Shown: positions 1 to 11,374, counted from the stretch's first letter. The stretch: DNA of 64,000 bases from Phellopilus nigrolimitatus (GCA_021029095.1 JAJOHG010000009.1:186001-250000); one strand, 5' to 3'. The notes: generated by a model from the sequence alone, not told the origin. A program made the numbers and translations.

Positions 1-213
1 CCTCGTTTTGTACGACTACCCAGTCGTAATTGCTCCCGATGGTGGTCTCTACAGCTGTTCGTAAGCGCGTATTCGAGCTCCTAAATCCACGCCGGAAGTT
101 GCACCCTACCTCCACGAGATAGCGCACGACTGAAATCAGAGGCTGGTGGCGAAAAGCCCTTGCAGACTTCTTTGCGACAGTCTCAGAAGCACCTGAGAGT
201 GTTTACACGTCCG
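1..213 (+). pseudogene. Argonaute fragment, copy 1 (N-terminal domain)
   Basis: Argonaute binds small RNAs and silences matching transcripts; this piece covers only part of its N-terminal domain. One + frame reads YDYPVVIAPD and later TPEVAPYLHEIAH, a second reads RKRVFELL and then VSEAPESVYT. These blocks are in the same order as in the fuller copies at 826-2140 and 11586-12990, so small insertions and deletions have split one reading frame. Homology to the other copies stops near 213, where they continue with YTVKALEP. The left end runs off the window. Assignment rests on similarity to the copies that also carry PAZ and PIWI blocks. Confidence 0.65.
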
Positions 214-432
214 TGCTCGACTCGTACACGAAGCGCCACGTGGAGTACTTGAACCTATCTGCGGCGGACGTGCAGCAGATGGAGGAAGCCAGGGAGGTCG
301 ACATGTAAGTGCTGGCTTTCTTGAACGGTGCGGCGAAACCATTTGTGGACGCGGTCAACAGCGGCATGCAGGGGCACGCGAAGGGCAGCATTTTCGGCAA
401 CCTGAGTGCTGACTACCACTTTGAGGGCAGGT
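214..432 (+). pseudogene. Unrecognised coding fragment fused to the Argonaute piece
   Basis: The frame leaving the Argonaute piece continues with SVLDSYTKRHVEYLNL, SAADVQQMEEAREVDM, a TAA stop at 306-308, and then FLNGAAKPFVDAVNSGM and GSIFGNLSADYHFEG up to a possible donor near 432. The composition looks like a helical protein and the frame stays open on both sides of the single stop. I do not recognise the family. It may be a fragment of another host gene joined to Argonaute, as happens elsewhere in the window, or a divergent exon of the same gene. Confidence 0.4.
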
Positions 433-825
433 GGATGTACAGACTTCCAAGTGAGCAAATAATTGCCCTCATTGTACAAACTGGTTCCATTTCTTTGAAT
501 AAATTTCTTTTTATGTTTGCGCTACTCGTTGTTCGGAAAACAAATCTGAACATAACATCCAGAGCTATACAGCATCTCCGCCGTCTGTCGCACATTGCGC
601 ATCGTGAATCTGAGCTGCTGTTATGAGACGTCCATGCAGCTGCTCCTCGGGTCACTCGTCAAGGCCGGTGGAGTTGTACAGGTTTTTTCTCCCAACCTAT
701 CCGCGCAACCCGTCGCACGGCTCTTGGACAGGGAACAGGACGCTCTTGTGTTCCGCTTCCAAGCTCTGTCAGCCACAAGTTACAGACCCCGACCATGCCG
801 TGCGTTCAGGATCGGGGAAGTGCAG
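433..825. other. No recognisable gene
   Basis: Short open frames occur on both strands (for example 595-831 +), but none shows a familiar domain or plausible splice pattern. The segment separates two Argonaute pieces and looks like decayed sequence. Confidence 0.4.
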
Positions 826-2140
826 AGCTGAAATCGCAGTTCGCGCGAACTTCTTTGCGCTCAAATATCCGAAGGGCGTCGTTTTGCGCGACTACTGAGT
901 CATAATCGTTCCAGATATAGTTTCTTTGATCGTTCGTAAGCACGTATTCGAGCTCCTAGAATCTATGCCGGAGGTTGCACCCTGCCTCCACGAGATAGCG
1001 CATGTCTGGACTCAGAGGCTGGTGTTGGGAAGCCGCCTGCCTGTAGACATTTCTGTGGCAGTCTCAGAAGGACATGAGAGCACTTACACAGTCAAGGCTC
1101 TTGAGCCCAAGGAACTGAGGTCTGCAGACTTGGTTCGGTAAGTGTTCACATTCTCAACTAGACATTCGACTGACCCTACCTGAAAACGAAATGTTTCTAG
1201 CTACCCACAAGGCGAGGATGTAATCTATAAAACTCTTCCGGTCATTTCAGCACTCAATCTCACCATGACCATGCACGCCTTACATGAGCGTGCCCGACAA
1301 GGAAGGTTATTTGTTTCCTCCTTCAATGTGGGGCGAGTCTCTACTCGTTCTTAGTGCGGGTCTCGAGGCATGGAAGGGGCTCTTCGCAAGCGCGCACCCA
1401 GTGTACAAGAATCTCACGATCGACATCGACGTCTGCATAGGCGCATTTCACGTCCCGAACTCACGCCGCAGTGACGCGATGATTAAATACCAGGAGTCAC
1501 CACCATACGGGCCGAGCACCCAAAGCTTTTACTGGAAAACAAGAGTCACGACTCACGACAAAGCACCTAAGCTACTGCAGGAAGAGCGAAATCAAAGCTT
1601 TCGGAGGCCAATCGGTGAGGACGACAGTCTTCCAGTGCGACGAACTGGGCGGGATGGTCAGCGTGGAGCAGTACTTTCAAGTTTCAACGAAATAAGTACA
1701 ACTGGCTGTGTGAATAACCAGATCTTAGATACTCATGGCAGTGTACAGAATCCAATATTGGCCTCCAACATGCGGATGACTTGCCCGTCATCAATGTGGA
1801 AATAAGACCAAGGATATCTTTGTCCCTACCGAGCTCTGCAAGGTCTAGCTGGGCCAGCCATACCCAGGTACGCTCTCTCCGACAGCGGACCTCTGGAAAT
1901 GGCAACTACGCGACCAAGGACATCTTATATTTCCGCAGAACTTGTAAGATTTAACCCGGCCAGCCATTCGTGGGCATGCTCTCTGAGCGCGAAACTATTG
2001 AAAATGACAAACTATGCGACCAACCCACCGCTCATCAGCGCTAAGGCGAGTAGAGAACAGGGTCTAGAGATACTGGGCCTGCGTCAGGGGCGCGCCGCCC
2101 ATACAGGGCTTTGGCATCGAATTTTTCATGGACGTGGCGG
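826..2140 (+). pseudogene. Argonaute pseudogene, copy 2 (N domain to PAZ/L2)
   Basis: Blocks in order: VRANFFALKYPKG and RKHVFELLES (N domain, 835-970), PEVAPCLHEIAH, YTVKALEPKELRS (to 1140), then a donor-like GTAAGT and, from 1284, KEGYLFPPSMWGESLLVL, GLEAWKGLFASAHPVY and IDIDVCIGAFHVPN (linker 1/PAZ). A frame change follows, with RNQSFRRPIGEDD-like and NPILASNMRMTCP blocks, then AKASREQGLEILGL and GIEFFMDVAV near 2130. A TGA at 896-898 stands where copy 3 has proline, and at least three frameshifts follow. No MID or PIWI sequence is attached. Copy 3 at 11586 matches over the same span. It cannot encode a working Argonaute. Confidence 0.75.
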
Positions 2141-3830
2141 TCTATAAGACGTACGAGGCACAACGTCGGGCATGTGATGTTTCTTTTTGGCGTGTTGCTG
2201 GAGACACATAAGAACGGACGGAAATGTAGACAGCCAAGGCGCTTGCTCCTGTTTATTGGTTGCATGAGCCTTCATGTGCGCAGGATGCATCGGGGTGTTT
2301 GAGGGCGACGAGCTCGACGCGGCTTTAAGAACCGGCTTTCAAAGTCAAATTGCTGACACCGTCTTTGACATTGACCTCAATATTGCGTGCTCAATACAGT
2401 CCGGCGCTGGGGAAAGAGAGAAGCCCGGGGTTTGGAGGCGCAGAGACGGAAGATGGGCGCCGTCTGCGAGGTTTGTACGTATCTGCGTTCAGCGTCCGCT
2501 TACTTCTCAAAATCGCGCTCGTTGTTTCGTTCTTCAATACATCCAGAACGCATATTCGCCTGCTAAGCAGTCGACATCGGTCCTCGATGACATAATACAT
2601 TCGCTTCTTATCCAGGCGGGTCCTTCGCGAATGCGTGCCCATGCTGAAGGTCTTCCGCACGGACACATGCAGTGCATATTCCCGTGCTACGAATTCAAGC
2701 TTCGTGTGTGAAACAATATCTCCTTAGCCGTGCGCCTTAATGATTCTTACGGGCACTCGCCGCGAAGACTCCGTTCATGGATCTTGTACGCGTATGACAG
2801 CAATGGTGCATTTCGGATTATCCCTTTTTATGCTGTCGTTTTGGCACTGTGGCATGCGAACCCGCACAGAGAGGAGCGCTAGAAATCAGCGAGCGCGTCG
2901 ACGTGCATACACGTCTCAATACGTCAAGCTTCATGACGCGAAAGCACCACCCAGATCGCCGCGAAGGGCTAGCGGCGTCGCGATGTGTTGTCCCTTGCAC
3001 TGGGCGACTTCTCGGCGCATACGCATAAATTCTTGTGGTTAGACGGCACGAAGTACGCGGATGCCGTACGAGAACTGGCCGCTGTGCTCCTTCTATTCTT
3101 GGGCAGGCGTCCACTCGCCACAGCGGGGTTCGTTAGTCCTGGCGTGCGGATACCGAGCACCTGGAGATACATATACAAATCGGGACGCCCTCTCGTTACA
3201 TTGACTCTTTCCCTTGTCCCTGTCTCACGCTAAATAACTATGTGGGTCGCACCAGATATGATACTCAAGTATACATGTACGACAGAGTGCAAGGCGGCTG
3301 AGTAATCATTTTGTGGTGCCACTGTATCTTGTTATCTCAGTCTGAGCTGTGCGAACATTTGCATTGAGCCTGAACAGAACGAGAACAAGGAAATCGTGTA
3401 CGTGTAGATAAACTGATATTTCTTCGCATAGCGACGACTCGTCATTACAAAAAGAAGAGATAAGAATAAATAAAAGATAGAACAGGAGTGTAGGAGTACA
3501 TGGATGTCCTACACGACTACTAAATGATTAATCTCCCATTGAAAAAGCCTGTTGACTGCTCTTTATAACAGCATGCCCATGCGACACCCAGTGGGCCTGC
3601 AGCACGATTTCTTTGACGTTCGAGAAGCAGGTGAGGAGCGACGCACTCAAGCACTTTCAGCTCGCAGCTTGTTGTTGCCGTCCTCTCACCTGCACAGTGT
3701 ACGCGAGCATAGCCTGTCACTGACATAAATTTCGGACTGAGTTGATTAAGTAACTTCAACAAAAAAAAAGGAATCGTAACTTGCCATGCATAGCAATGGC
3801 CCACTCCCAAAGTTCATTCCAATCGTCGTT
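2141..3830. other. No recognisable gene; decayed sequence with one short shared repeat
   Basis: Several ORFs of 60-145 codons exist (2274-2711 + is the longest) but they overlap one another on both strands and show no family motif. At about 3768-3803 a block reading, on the minus strand, as GGGCCATTGCTATGCATGG followed by CAAGTTACGATTCC recurs almost exactly on the + strand at about 8376-8412, so a small dispersed repeat is present. Confidence 0.4.
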
Positions 3831-3959
3831 TCGCAAACGCGAAATTGGATGACGTATCTGCTCAGCTCGTAGAACGTGAGTGGCTTCTGCCTCGAGAAGA
3901 CTGCAGCTACTAATTCTTCGTGTTATTTATTTACAGGCAACCAGGTACTATTCTTCTAT

Positions 3960-6018
3960 GCTCAATACGAAAATGAACTACATTGACAAGCGCTCAAGGA
4001 ACGGACTGAAGTAAAAGCGCATAGCGATGAGCGTGAGTCCGTAAGACATCACCCTTTGCTTCATGACTGATTATAGTTGAGTAGTTCAGGCTGAAGTGAA
4101 TCAGTTAAGAACTACTTTGCAAGAACGCGCTATGGGTCAAAGCGAAGGTGTGCAACTGCAGAATCCTAGGCCACAACTACGAGCATCAACTAACGGAGGG
4201 AATAGCGGCGGAACAGCTGGAACAGACCAGAATGCTCCTCAGAGAAACCGAAAAGGGACATGCCAAAGGTGAGTTGTCGCTCCATACCCGATGACTTACG
4301 GGACTATAAGATTGTTTTAGCGGATAGCCAGATAAAGCTTATGAAGGACACTTTGGAAAAAGCGCAAAAGGAGCGCGCAGAAGGTATGTCCGCTAGCTTT
4401 CCTATAGATCTGAAGAGGGATTTTGAACGCGTGCGATAGTCGATGTCCGGCTGAAGCAAACGGACGCTGCTCTCCAGGATGCCAGCAAAGGTCGAACTGA
4501 AGGTAAGTCCGAACTTACCTCTCAAACAAGCAGTTTATCGCGCCCAATAGCGGAGGCACAGCTGCAGCAAATGAAGGTTGCTGTACAAGAAGCAAAGGAA
4601 CGGCAAGCCGAAGGTAAAGAGAGAGCTTTTCACTTTTATCCAGATTGGCGACTGACGAGTTCGCAGCGGAAGTCCAACTCCAACAGTCGGAGAGTGTCGT
4701 GCAGGACGCAAACAGAGACCGAAAGCAAGGTGAGTTCTTCGCGGCATCTCTTATTATCATTAAAGAAACTTGATTGGCTGCAACAGCAAATTCCCAAGTA
4801 GGGCTGTTGAATAAGGCCTTTCAGGACATTAATAAGCGACTACTCGAAGGTTCGTAAATGATGATTATGTTAATGGCGCCTCTCTAACAGTTGTGGCAGT
4901 TGAGGGCGATTTGAAGGAGTCGAAGATTGCTCGGCTAAACACTGTAAATGAGCATGTTCAGCGTACGTTCTCCGTATGTGAATGACGATAAGTCCGCTCC
5001 TAACAAATTGAATAGGAAACTCTGAACTGCAGGAAACTTTTCAAGAATCAGAAATGCAACGTTCTGAGGGTAAGCTGCGTTATTATTTTCAGCAAGCGAT
5101 TCGCCTAAGGCACATGTAATAGCAGAATCGCGATTAGCGAAAATGAAAACGTCTATGCAGGATGCCAGCAAGGACCAGGCTGAGGGTTTGTTTCGTTTTT
5201 TGACTTATGAATGATTAGTCTAATACTGTGTTATAGTCCGAGCTCAACTAGAGCAGCTTGCGCAAATGAAAGAGGCTCTAATACAAGCACAAAAAGGATG
5301 CACTGAAAGTGGGTTCTTCGAAATTTTTAATAATCGTATAAGAACTCACTGATATGTAACAAAGCCCTTTGAGAGCTTGAGCGTGTCGGACTACTACGGA
5401 ATTAGAGGGCAATCGCGTCGAAGGTTAAATATACATGTATTTGCTGAAGGCATCTAGTCATTACTTATCTATTTCCCTCTCAGCTGAGATGTTGAATGAA
5501 GACTTGGAGCAGGTACATCATACACATCGTACCATTCAAAACCAGAACTCTAAGCCTTAATTCTACAGAAGATATCCGAAATACAGCATGAGGTGTAAAA
5601 CTATAGGAGTCCTCATCGAAGATGTTCTGAATGAGACTTCAACGCTCATGATTATAATAGTGAACGTTCAGTCAGCTGAGATGAGGGAGGTATAATGACA
5701 ATCTAGATTTTTTCAACTTGTCCCCCTAATTATTCAACGTCATGAAGCATCTGGGCGTCTCCGAGCGACAGAACGAAAGGCGTAAGCGAAGACCGCCCAT
5801 TCTCACTTATGACTTTCATCTTCTCTAATGTTTTACAAGTTATGAACATAACAAACAAGGACAGAAAGGTACGTAAACAAATCGTTTGTTTGTGTCACTT
5901 GCAAATTGAAGCTCTTCAGACTATCTTTAAGCTAGAATCCAAAGTTGAGAAGTTGTCACTTGCTCACCAAAGGGTATGTAGGATATCCATATATCCATTT
6001 CTGGTCAGACCGAACTGA
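3960..6018 (+). CDS. Coiled-coil protein gene made of many small exons
   Basis: The gene is read by splicing very short exons with consensus donors and acceptors. Clear exons are 4090-4147, 4206-4268, 4321-4383, 4440-4502, 4551-4613, 4667-4729, 4787-4849, 4900-4962, 5016-5069, 5123-5185 and 5237-5308; most are exactly 63 bases and all introns between them are 48-59 bases. The product is a charged helix with repeated L-x-Q-M-K / L-Q-D-A-x-K patterns, that is, a coiled coil. Downstream, shorter coiled-coil exons (5484-5512, one starting about 5568, and around 5830-5870 and 5905-5975) continue the same style. Exon boundaries before 4090 and after 5308 are uncertain and one exon (about 5365-5422) contains a stop, so the gene may be partly decayed. 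The function is unknown; no head or motor domain is seen. Confidence 0.6.
4206..5308 (+). repeat. Array of tandem 63-base exons with phase-1 introns
   Basis: Ten successive exons are 63, 63, 63, 63, 63, 63, 63, 54, 63 and 72 bases long. Sixty-three bases are 21 codons, or exactly three coiled-coil heptads. Nearly every exon ends on the first base (G) of a split codon, so an exon can be added or lost without changing frame. Units share a loose consensus: A-E-x-Q-L-x-Q-M-K-x-A-L-Q-D-A-x-K-x-R-x-E. The period including introns is about 103-120 bases. Tandem exon duplication is the simplest origin. Confidence 0.8.
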
Positions 6019-6112
6019 GACCCTCTTGTTAGATGGCTGCGATATACGGTCTGACGGCCTGTTTACCAGTCGCCTCGTCTGACCACCCGCCCGCTCAGCC
6101 TGGCGCCGGCGG

Positions 6113-6700
6113 TTGTCTGTTCCTTACACACCAATGCTGCCACAGCATATGACTGGAGCGATGCCGTACAACGGACAGACGCCCTATCTACTACGGCTAT
6201 CCGTTGACCCACCTCCAGGAGCTTATGTTCCCCCGGGAGCGCCTCCGGCTCCTGCAGCGCAGCGCATTGCGCCGACTTACTCAATGTTCAGCGCGTCGGG
6301 TGCGAAGCCGCGCTCGTCACCGTTCTCACAGGCGTTCCAAGAAACGCTCGCTTCCTCTGTTGCGTCTCAAGTGCGTCAGCCTTTTTTTCGGTAGCATCTC
6401 TTGCTTCTGATCTCCATCTTCCGTCAGTGAAACCATTGTTTCAGAGAGTGGGCAGGTACACCTCTCATTTGGAAAGAAGCAATACGGCGCATGCAAGAGC
6501 GAGGGATCCAGCTCCCTGGGGACGGCTTTTCGAGTTCTGGTGCACTGTCCCTCAGTCAGCTCAAGCGAATGCTCTGCGCGCATGCCGTATCCAGCGTAAT
6601 TGGTCGTCTTCAGTATCTAATCCGACGCGAGCCTATCTTGTTGATTGCTCTCCAGCAAGGTACATGCATGGCGTCTTTTATCCTACACAGCGCTTGCGCT
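6113..6700 (+). pseudogene. Proline-rich exon followed by an unrecognised exon
   Basis: Exon 6113-6366 encodes a proline/alanine-rich, low-complexity stretch (PPPGAYVPPGAPPAPAA, then FSQAFQETLASSVASQ) and ends at a donor-like GTGCGT. A second open stretch, 6440-6658, gives GTPLIWKEAIRRMQERGI and SLSQLKRMLCAHAVSS, ending before a GTACAT donor. These could be the 3' part of the coiled-coil gene upstream or a separate gene. I recognise no domain. Competing frames in the second stretch leave the reading uncertain. Confidence 0.35.
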
Positions 6701-7165
6701 GGGTAATTCCGATCAGTACGGATTTCTTCGCTGTCAAGCCTGGATAACACATGTCCAGTGATATGCTCCAAGTCTGGAGGCGTGACGGCCCGCGCATCTC
6801 AGTGAATTATCACCATGACTGGATTGCATGGGGGCACTGCACGGGGTATTCAATTCAGATGATAGACTGGAAACGTCTGTCGTTGCTACGTTCCCTACGT
6901 ACGGAGCACCGATAAATATATTCTTTCTGGACATCACTGAAAGGAAACTCTGTGTTGTCTGCTCCGGGTCGCCAACAGGCACTATCACACTCTTTTTCGT
7001 CCCAGACTAGCTCAAGAAAGAGTCTGTCCACGTCAATACAGGGATTATCGAGGTGAAAAATCTCTCATAACTGTGACGTATATCAGCTGAATTATTTGTA
7101 GGATTATCGAACCAACCGCAGCTTCGTCTGCATCAGATTAGCACCTGATACTTCAATATGATATC

Positions 7166-7867
7166 GTGCCGAAGAAGGAAGCACGCCAGCAAATATACGC
7201 TTTCTCCTGTCTCATGCAATTTACGCTTTCAGAGCCCGCTTTCCCGTACCCTATTCCTTGTCCTCCGTTAGTGGAGCCATCTAAACTCTTCGAGTTCGCC
7301 TATGTGGAGACCCTGCTGGACCAGGGTCCTTCCAAGGACCTCAAGACCTCCATTTCACACCAATTTGATTTTGCGCCTATCCTCCCGCACTCCTTTGATC
7401 ACTTTCAGGATCCGCCGCTCTGCATCTCGCTCACGTTCGCGTCATCCTTTTGGCGGGGTCTGAACCCAACCTACGTCTTGCAGCACCACTTCGTCGGGCT
7501 CCCCGGCGGACGGCCTTTCGTGCGGCGTCTCGCGACGCCGGAGATCCGGCGGATGGCGTTCGCGCAGGGCTACATGGACACGAATGGCGCAGCGCGGTTT
7601 CCAGTGTGGCACGCTCTCGACCTGCGCGGATACGAGCTCGTTGCTCTCGGTCACGGATGTACGGCCTGGGTCGAGGCGCGCGAACCTGTGAATCCGAACG
7701 TCGTGCAGAGTTTCGACGAGGTCCGGTTCGAGCTGGAGCTCGTACAGTTTCCATGGAGCCGCGAGGATGGTGGTCGCTTTGGGATGCCGCGCGAGGGAGA
7801 GGACTCCATAGATCCTGTTGTGTACGCGATTGCCTGTCCGCCCCTGAAATGGACCCGGCGAAAGTGA
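7166..7867 (+). CDS. Hypothetical protein, 233-codon open frame
   Basis: This is one of the longest uninterrupted frames in the left third. It starts at ATG 7166, but sequence upstream stays open enough that the true start could be an earlier exon. Visible blocks are FPYPIPCPPLVEPSKLFEF, FDHFQDPPLCISLTFAS, PTYVLQHHFVGLPGG, VWHALDLRGYELVALGHG and SFDEVRFELELVQFPW, ending PPLKWTRRK and TGA. The mix of hydrophobic and charged residues resembles a folded globular protein. There is no signal peptide or membrane segment. I do not recognise the family; it may be the last exon of a longer gene beginning near 6.4 kb. Confidence 0.45.
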   Translation: MPKKEARQQIYAFSCLMQFTLSEPAFPYPIPCPPLVEPSKLFEFAYVETLLDQGPSKDLKTSISHQFDFAPILPHSFDHFQDPPLCISLTFASSFWRGLNPTYVLQHHFVGLPGGRPFVRRLATPEIRRMAFAQGYMDTNGAARFPVWHALDLRGYELVALGHGCTAWVEAREPVNPNVVQSFDEVRFELELVQFPWSREDGGRFGMPREGEDSIDPVVYAIACPPLKWTRRK

Positions 7868-8300
7868 CGGGCCTGTAGCTCGGTGCTGTTCAAGGCAGAA
7901 TTTTCCTTGGTCTGAAGTGAGGGAAATCCATAATCCTGCATTTTGATTGATCGTACATGTAGCACTTTCCGCGATCCTGTAAATCTGTTTGGTTTTACGC
8001 AACACATTTAGTTCAGTGATTTGAAGACTCAACAGCGTAGAAATAACAATGAGGTTTTGTATAAAGTATAATGAAAGACTGCGACTGTGCAGTATCAAGT
8101 CACGTAACGTAACAGTCACAGCCAATATTCTCAACAGGGTTGGGCAATTGAATTACTTTTCTGCAGTGTGGAAGGGTTTCAGGAGGCAGTGTGGATGAGC
8201 TTGTAGTAGGGAAATAGTACAAGTGTAGATTACAGTTGTAAAACATGGCAGCGGAAGACAAGCGGACCAGCAGATGATATTGTCAGGAAGTCGCCGAAGT
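7868..8300. other. No recognisable gene
   Basis: AT-richer sequence downstream of the 233-codon frame. A long minus-strand frame here (7442-8134) is only the shadow of that frame extended by chance. Nothing else is visible. Confidence 0.5.
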
Positions 8301-8420
8301 AAAATTGATCGTTGTTCGGCACAGCCCTAAGACAGCAATGCCGTCATCTTCGAACTTTCGACCCTCTAAAACTTTGGTTGTGGGCCACTGCTTCGCATGG
8401 CAAGTTACGATTCCTTTTCT
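8300..8420 (-). repeat. Dispersed hairpin module, partial copy in reverse orientation
   Basis: The 32-base hairpin lies at 8308-8339; reversed, it reads ATTGCTGTCT-loop-GAACAACGAT followed by the ACTTCGGCGAC flank seen in the copies near 37.1 and 20.9 kb. The stem is imperfect here. The block to 8412 also repeats the segment found at 3768-3803. No coding role is evident. Confidence 0.6.
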
Positions 8421-8916
8421 TTTTCTCCTTTTCCCTCCCGCCTCGGCCTCTTGCTCGCCATCAAACTCCTTGTACTCGCTGTCGCCGTTCTCGCCATCTC
8501 TGTCCCCGACAACTCTATATGAGGAACTGAAGCTGGCCACCTTCGTCGGTGAAGTCTGACGCGTGTCTTCTGGATCATCGCTCTGTCCTTGCACGCCTGC
8601 TTTTCTTTTCCTCCGCTATGACAGTGTCCCCCCAGATAAGATACCAGGGCGTGCTTGACCTTGTATCAGGCTCGGACAAGCTCTATGTGCAAAAATACGA
8701 CTTCCTGCAAGTGTGCTTGGGCGGGACGAGCGGCCAGGCTTTTTCAGCGATGCCATAAGTATGTGATGGCGTCGACGACTTCTGGGAGCGGCTTCAGAAA
8801 TCATAGTATGTCTTACGCCCGTTTTCAGTGATTTCAATGACTTGTCTAATGTACATGGCATGACAACATCACGGACAAAGCGACGTCTCATTTAGACCAG
8901 CAGGGCGTGCCGGCCA
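8421..8916. other. No recognisable gene
   Basis: Contains a pyrimidine-rich stretch (8405-8470) and short open frames only. The GT69 pseudogene begins just downstream; 5' exons of that gene may be hidden here but I cannot identify them. Confidence 0.4.
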
Positions 8917-9410
8917 GCAACGGCTCACACAGCCGCCAGCGTACTATCCCCTCGAAGAGGCGCACACGCGCAACCTCGTCCTCGAGCCGCTCTACGAGCT
9001 CTACCAGAAGCGCAAAGTCAAGTTCCACCGCGCCGTCTGGCTCAAGGGCTTCACGTGCCCGAACAACATCTTCGAGATGATCATGGTCAGCCAGCCGAAC
9101 GACGCCGCGATGGTGTGCGGCATGGATTGGGCCGAGCACAACGGCTTCTTCATCTGCTCCGACCGCTGACGCACGCGCAACATCAACTACGATCAGTTCC
9201 GGCAGTCCAACTCGTCCTCCGCCGCCTCTGCAGGCCCGCCGCGCGATCCCGCTGGCGCCGCGCGCTACGCGCAGCACCTCCCGTTCCAGGTCTTCTGCTG
9301 CGAGTCCGGCACGCACGTTGTCGACCACGCGCAGACGTACTACACCGGCCTGCGCTACTGCGCTGGCTCGCAGGTCGCGAACCTCAGCACGACGGATAAC
9401 ACACGTAGCG
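8917..9410 (+). pseudogene. Glycosyltransferase family 69 (CMT1/CAP59-like) fragment
   Basis: GT69 enzymes are Golgi alpha-1,3-mannosyltransferases of the cryptococcal CMT1/CAP59 type. The frame reads RNLVLEPLYELYQK, KFHRAVWLKGFTCPNNIFEM and AAMVCGMDWAEH, the family's C-G-M-D-W block, then a TGA at 9167-9169 where family members have tryptophan (DRW). The same frame goes on with RTRNINYDQF, RYAQHLPFQVFCCESG and TYYTGLRYCAGSQVANL to about 9410. A single nonsense change and the loss of both ends make it a fragment. The C-terminal part of the family is missing. Confidence 0.65.
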
Positions 9411-10677
9411 CTCGGATCCTCGTGAACCTGGCGTCGTGTTCGCCGAACGCATGCTGCAGCAGCGCCTCCACGGCGTTGCCTGCATCTGCGGACGCCAGGG
9501 CACACCGAACGCGCCCGCCAGCAGCGATGTGTCGCACGTCCGCCGCAGCGCTCACGTACTGCCGTGTCCTACGTCTGGGAGGGTGTCCACGCGGGACGGA
9601 GAGATCTGGAAGCCCGTCGCGGCGCTCGCGAAGATGTGCATAGTGTAGATCGCGGGACGGGGAGCTTGAAGAGGTGGTCTCCGGGCGCTGCAGAGAGCGA
9701 CGTGAGGCGTGTTTCTGCTGAGAGTGGCGGGCGGGGAACACGTCCGAAGAGGACCTGAGTGCACACCCCGCGGCACAGCTATCGCACCACGCATGCGGGG
9801 CCGGAGGACGGCCTCGGCCTCGGCCCCACCGGGGTACGCCCGGCGCACGCGGTACGCGTCGAGCTGCGCGATGCATCCTGAGAGGACGGCGGGGATCGCG
9901 TTGGCGGGAGACGGCGTAGTTGAGAGAGTGGAAGACAAAACAGCGCTTCGCGCACAGACGACAGCAGAGTTACGAGCGTATCATATCGACCGTGTCGTGC
10001 CCAGCATGGCATAACGATAGTCCTCGAAGTCAAGGCTGCTGCAACCAAATCCAAATAATCATGAGACACACCGTCGAAGACGCACGCGAAAGTCCAGCGC
10101 CAGACTCGCGACGACGTGTCTGTCCTGCGAGCGCTGCTCGGGGTCGGGACATGGCTAGGTCGTCACAGAATGGCATTCTGCCGCACCGCCGCTGCCGATC
10201 GGGTGCGGCGCGGGAGCGGTCTGCCTGTCGAACTCGTTGGCGAGGTGCGGCTCGTGCAAAAGTCGATATGTCCAGGGTCCCTCGCCTTTCCAGCCTATGT
10301 GTGCGACGGCGCCCTTCGCGGGGTCGACTGCGTCCGCTGCACCGCCACTAGGGATGGACATTATTATTTCGTGTCGACCGGAGGAGTTTTGAGGGTAGTA
10401 GTACGCGTATCGAGCAAATACGAGATCGAGCGCGAAAGGGACGCGGGACGTCGCGTATGTCCTGCAGCTGCTGCTGCCACCCGTGCAGCAGGCCCGTGAA
10501 CTCGCCCGTGCTCAGTTTGAGGCCGACTGTGTCAGGTGCACGGGGTCGTACGGTGTGCTAATCCCCGGCTTCTTAGCGCTGTTCATGAAGCTCGTAAAGA
10601 AAAACGCACAGAATAGACATTTTGTGTAGAAATGACTGATAATTGAAGGAACCCGTAAGGAGTGGGAAGCCACGGAA
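9411..10677. other. GC-rich stretch without an assignable gene
   Basis: Overlapping frames of 100-170 codons occur on both strands (9355-9876 -, 9552-9938 -, 9920-10351 +, 10116-10499 +). The high GC content makes such frames expected. A minus-strand block at 10155-10361 (HIGWKGEGPWTYRLL) and a plus-strand block near 10320 look protein-like, but I recognise neither. These may be further decayed host gene pieces. Confidence 0.35.
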
Positions 10678-11234
10678 GAAACCACAGCAAGCCATGAAAC
10701 CACGACAGGGTTCTCTCAAAACCACAGACCTACAAAAAAACCACAGCGTACCGTAGACGAACCACACCATGGTTGATCAAATTTAGTAAGATGTACAAAG
10801 TAGGTTGTTGACACTTCGCTAACCGATGTCGATCTTGAAAGTTGAGAGTTGAACCTAAGAGTGTAGAACCTTCTATGAGTGTATTTTTCATTGTTTAATC
10901 GAAGACTCAACTTTTTTTACCAACTTTCAACTCGTTTGCCAACTTTTTCCCTCAACACCCAACTTTTTTGTAGTCGCAACATCGTACTTCCTACTTATTT
11001 TTACCTATGCTTATAGAGCCTAGTCTAAATACAAAAAAAAAAATTGTCGAGAGATCAAGTGTCTAAACCGAACACTTAAGGTGCTGTATAGAAAGTCCAA
11101 CTCCCTGTATTCCTTGGCTGTGGTTTTGCAGTGTGGTTTGCTGTGGTTTTTTCTCGCAACACTGTGGTTTTTTTTGCAACACCGTGGTTTTTGTGGTTTA
11201 GACTGTGGTTTGGCTGTGGTTTGGCTGTGGTTTC
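10678..11234. mobile_element. Candidate MITE with AAACCACAG-rich inverted ends
   Basis: The left end has GAAACCACAGC followed by several further AAACCACAG or AAACCACGA motifs (10678-10770). The right end has the reverse complement, CTGTGGTTT, repeated many times (11115-11234) and ends GCTGTGGTTTC. The interior is AT-rich with no coding capacity. The left half, including the segment reading GATCTTGAAAGTTGAGAGTT, recurs at 17105-17370. Inverted subterminal repeats plus a second copy point to a non-autonomous DNA transposon. I could not define a clean target-site duplication, so the superfamily is open. Confidence 0.5.
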
Positions 11235-11374
11235 ACATGGTTGATGATGTAATGGGCTTCGGGTTTGGTAGAGTGAGTCGACCGGTCACTCGCCACTGTC
11301 CGTGTTCTCAAAATTTTAACAACAACACGTAAACTGGGACACATCTCTACTGGGATCGGGTTTGCACTACGATG

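Noticed and set aside
4206..5308. Regular ~110-base spacing that could suggest a CRISPR-like repeat array
   Set aside because: The repeated parts are exons with consensus splice sites and similar but not identical coding sequence; the host is a eukaryote.
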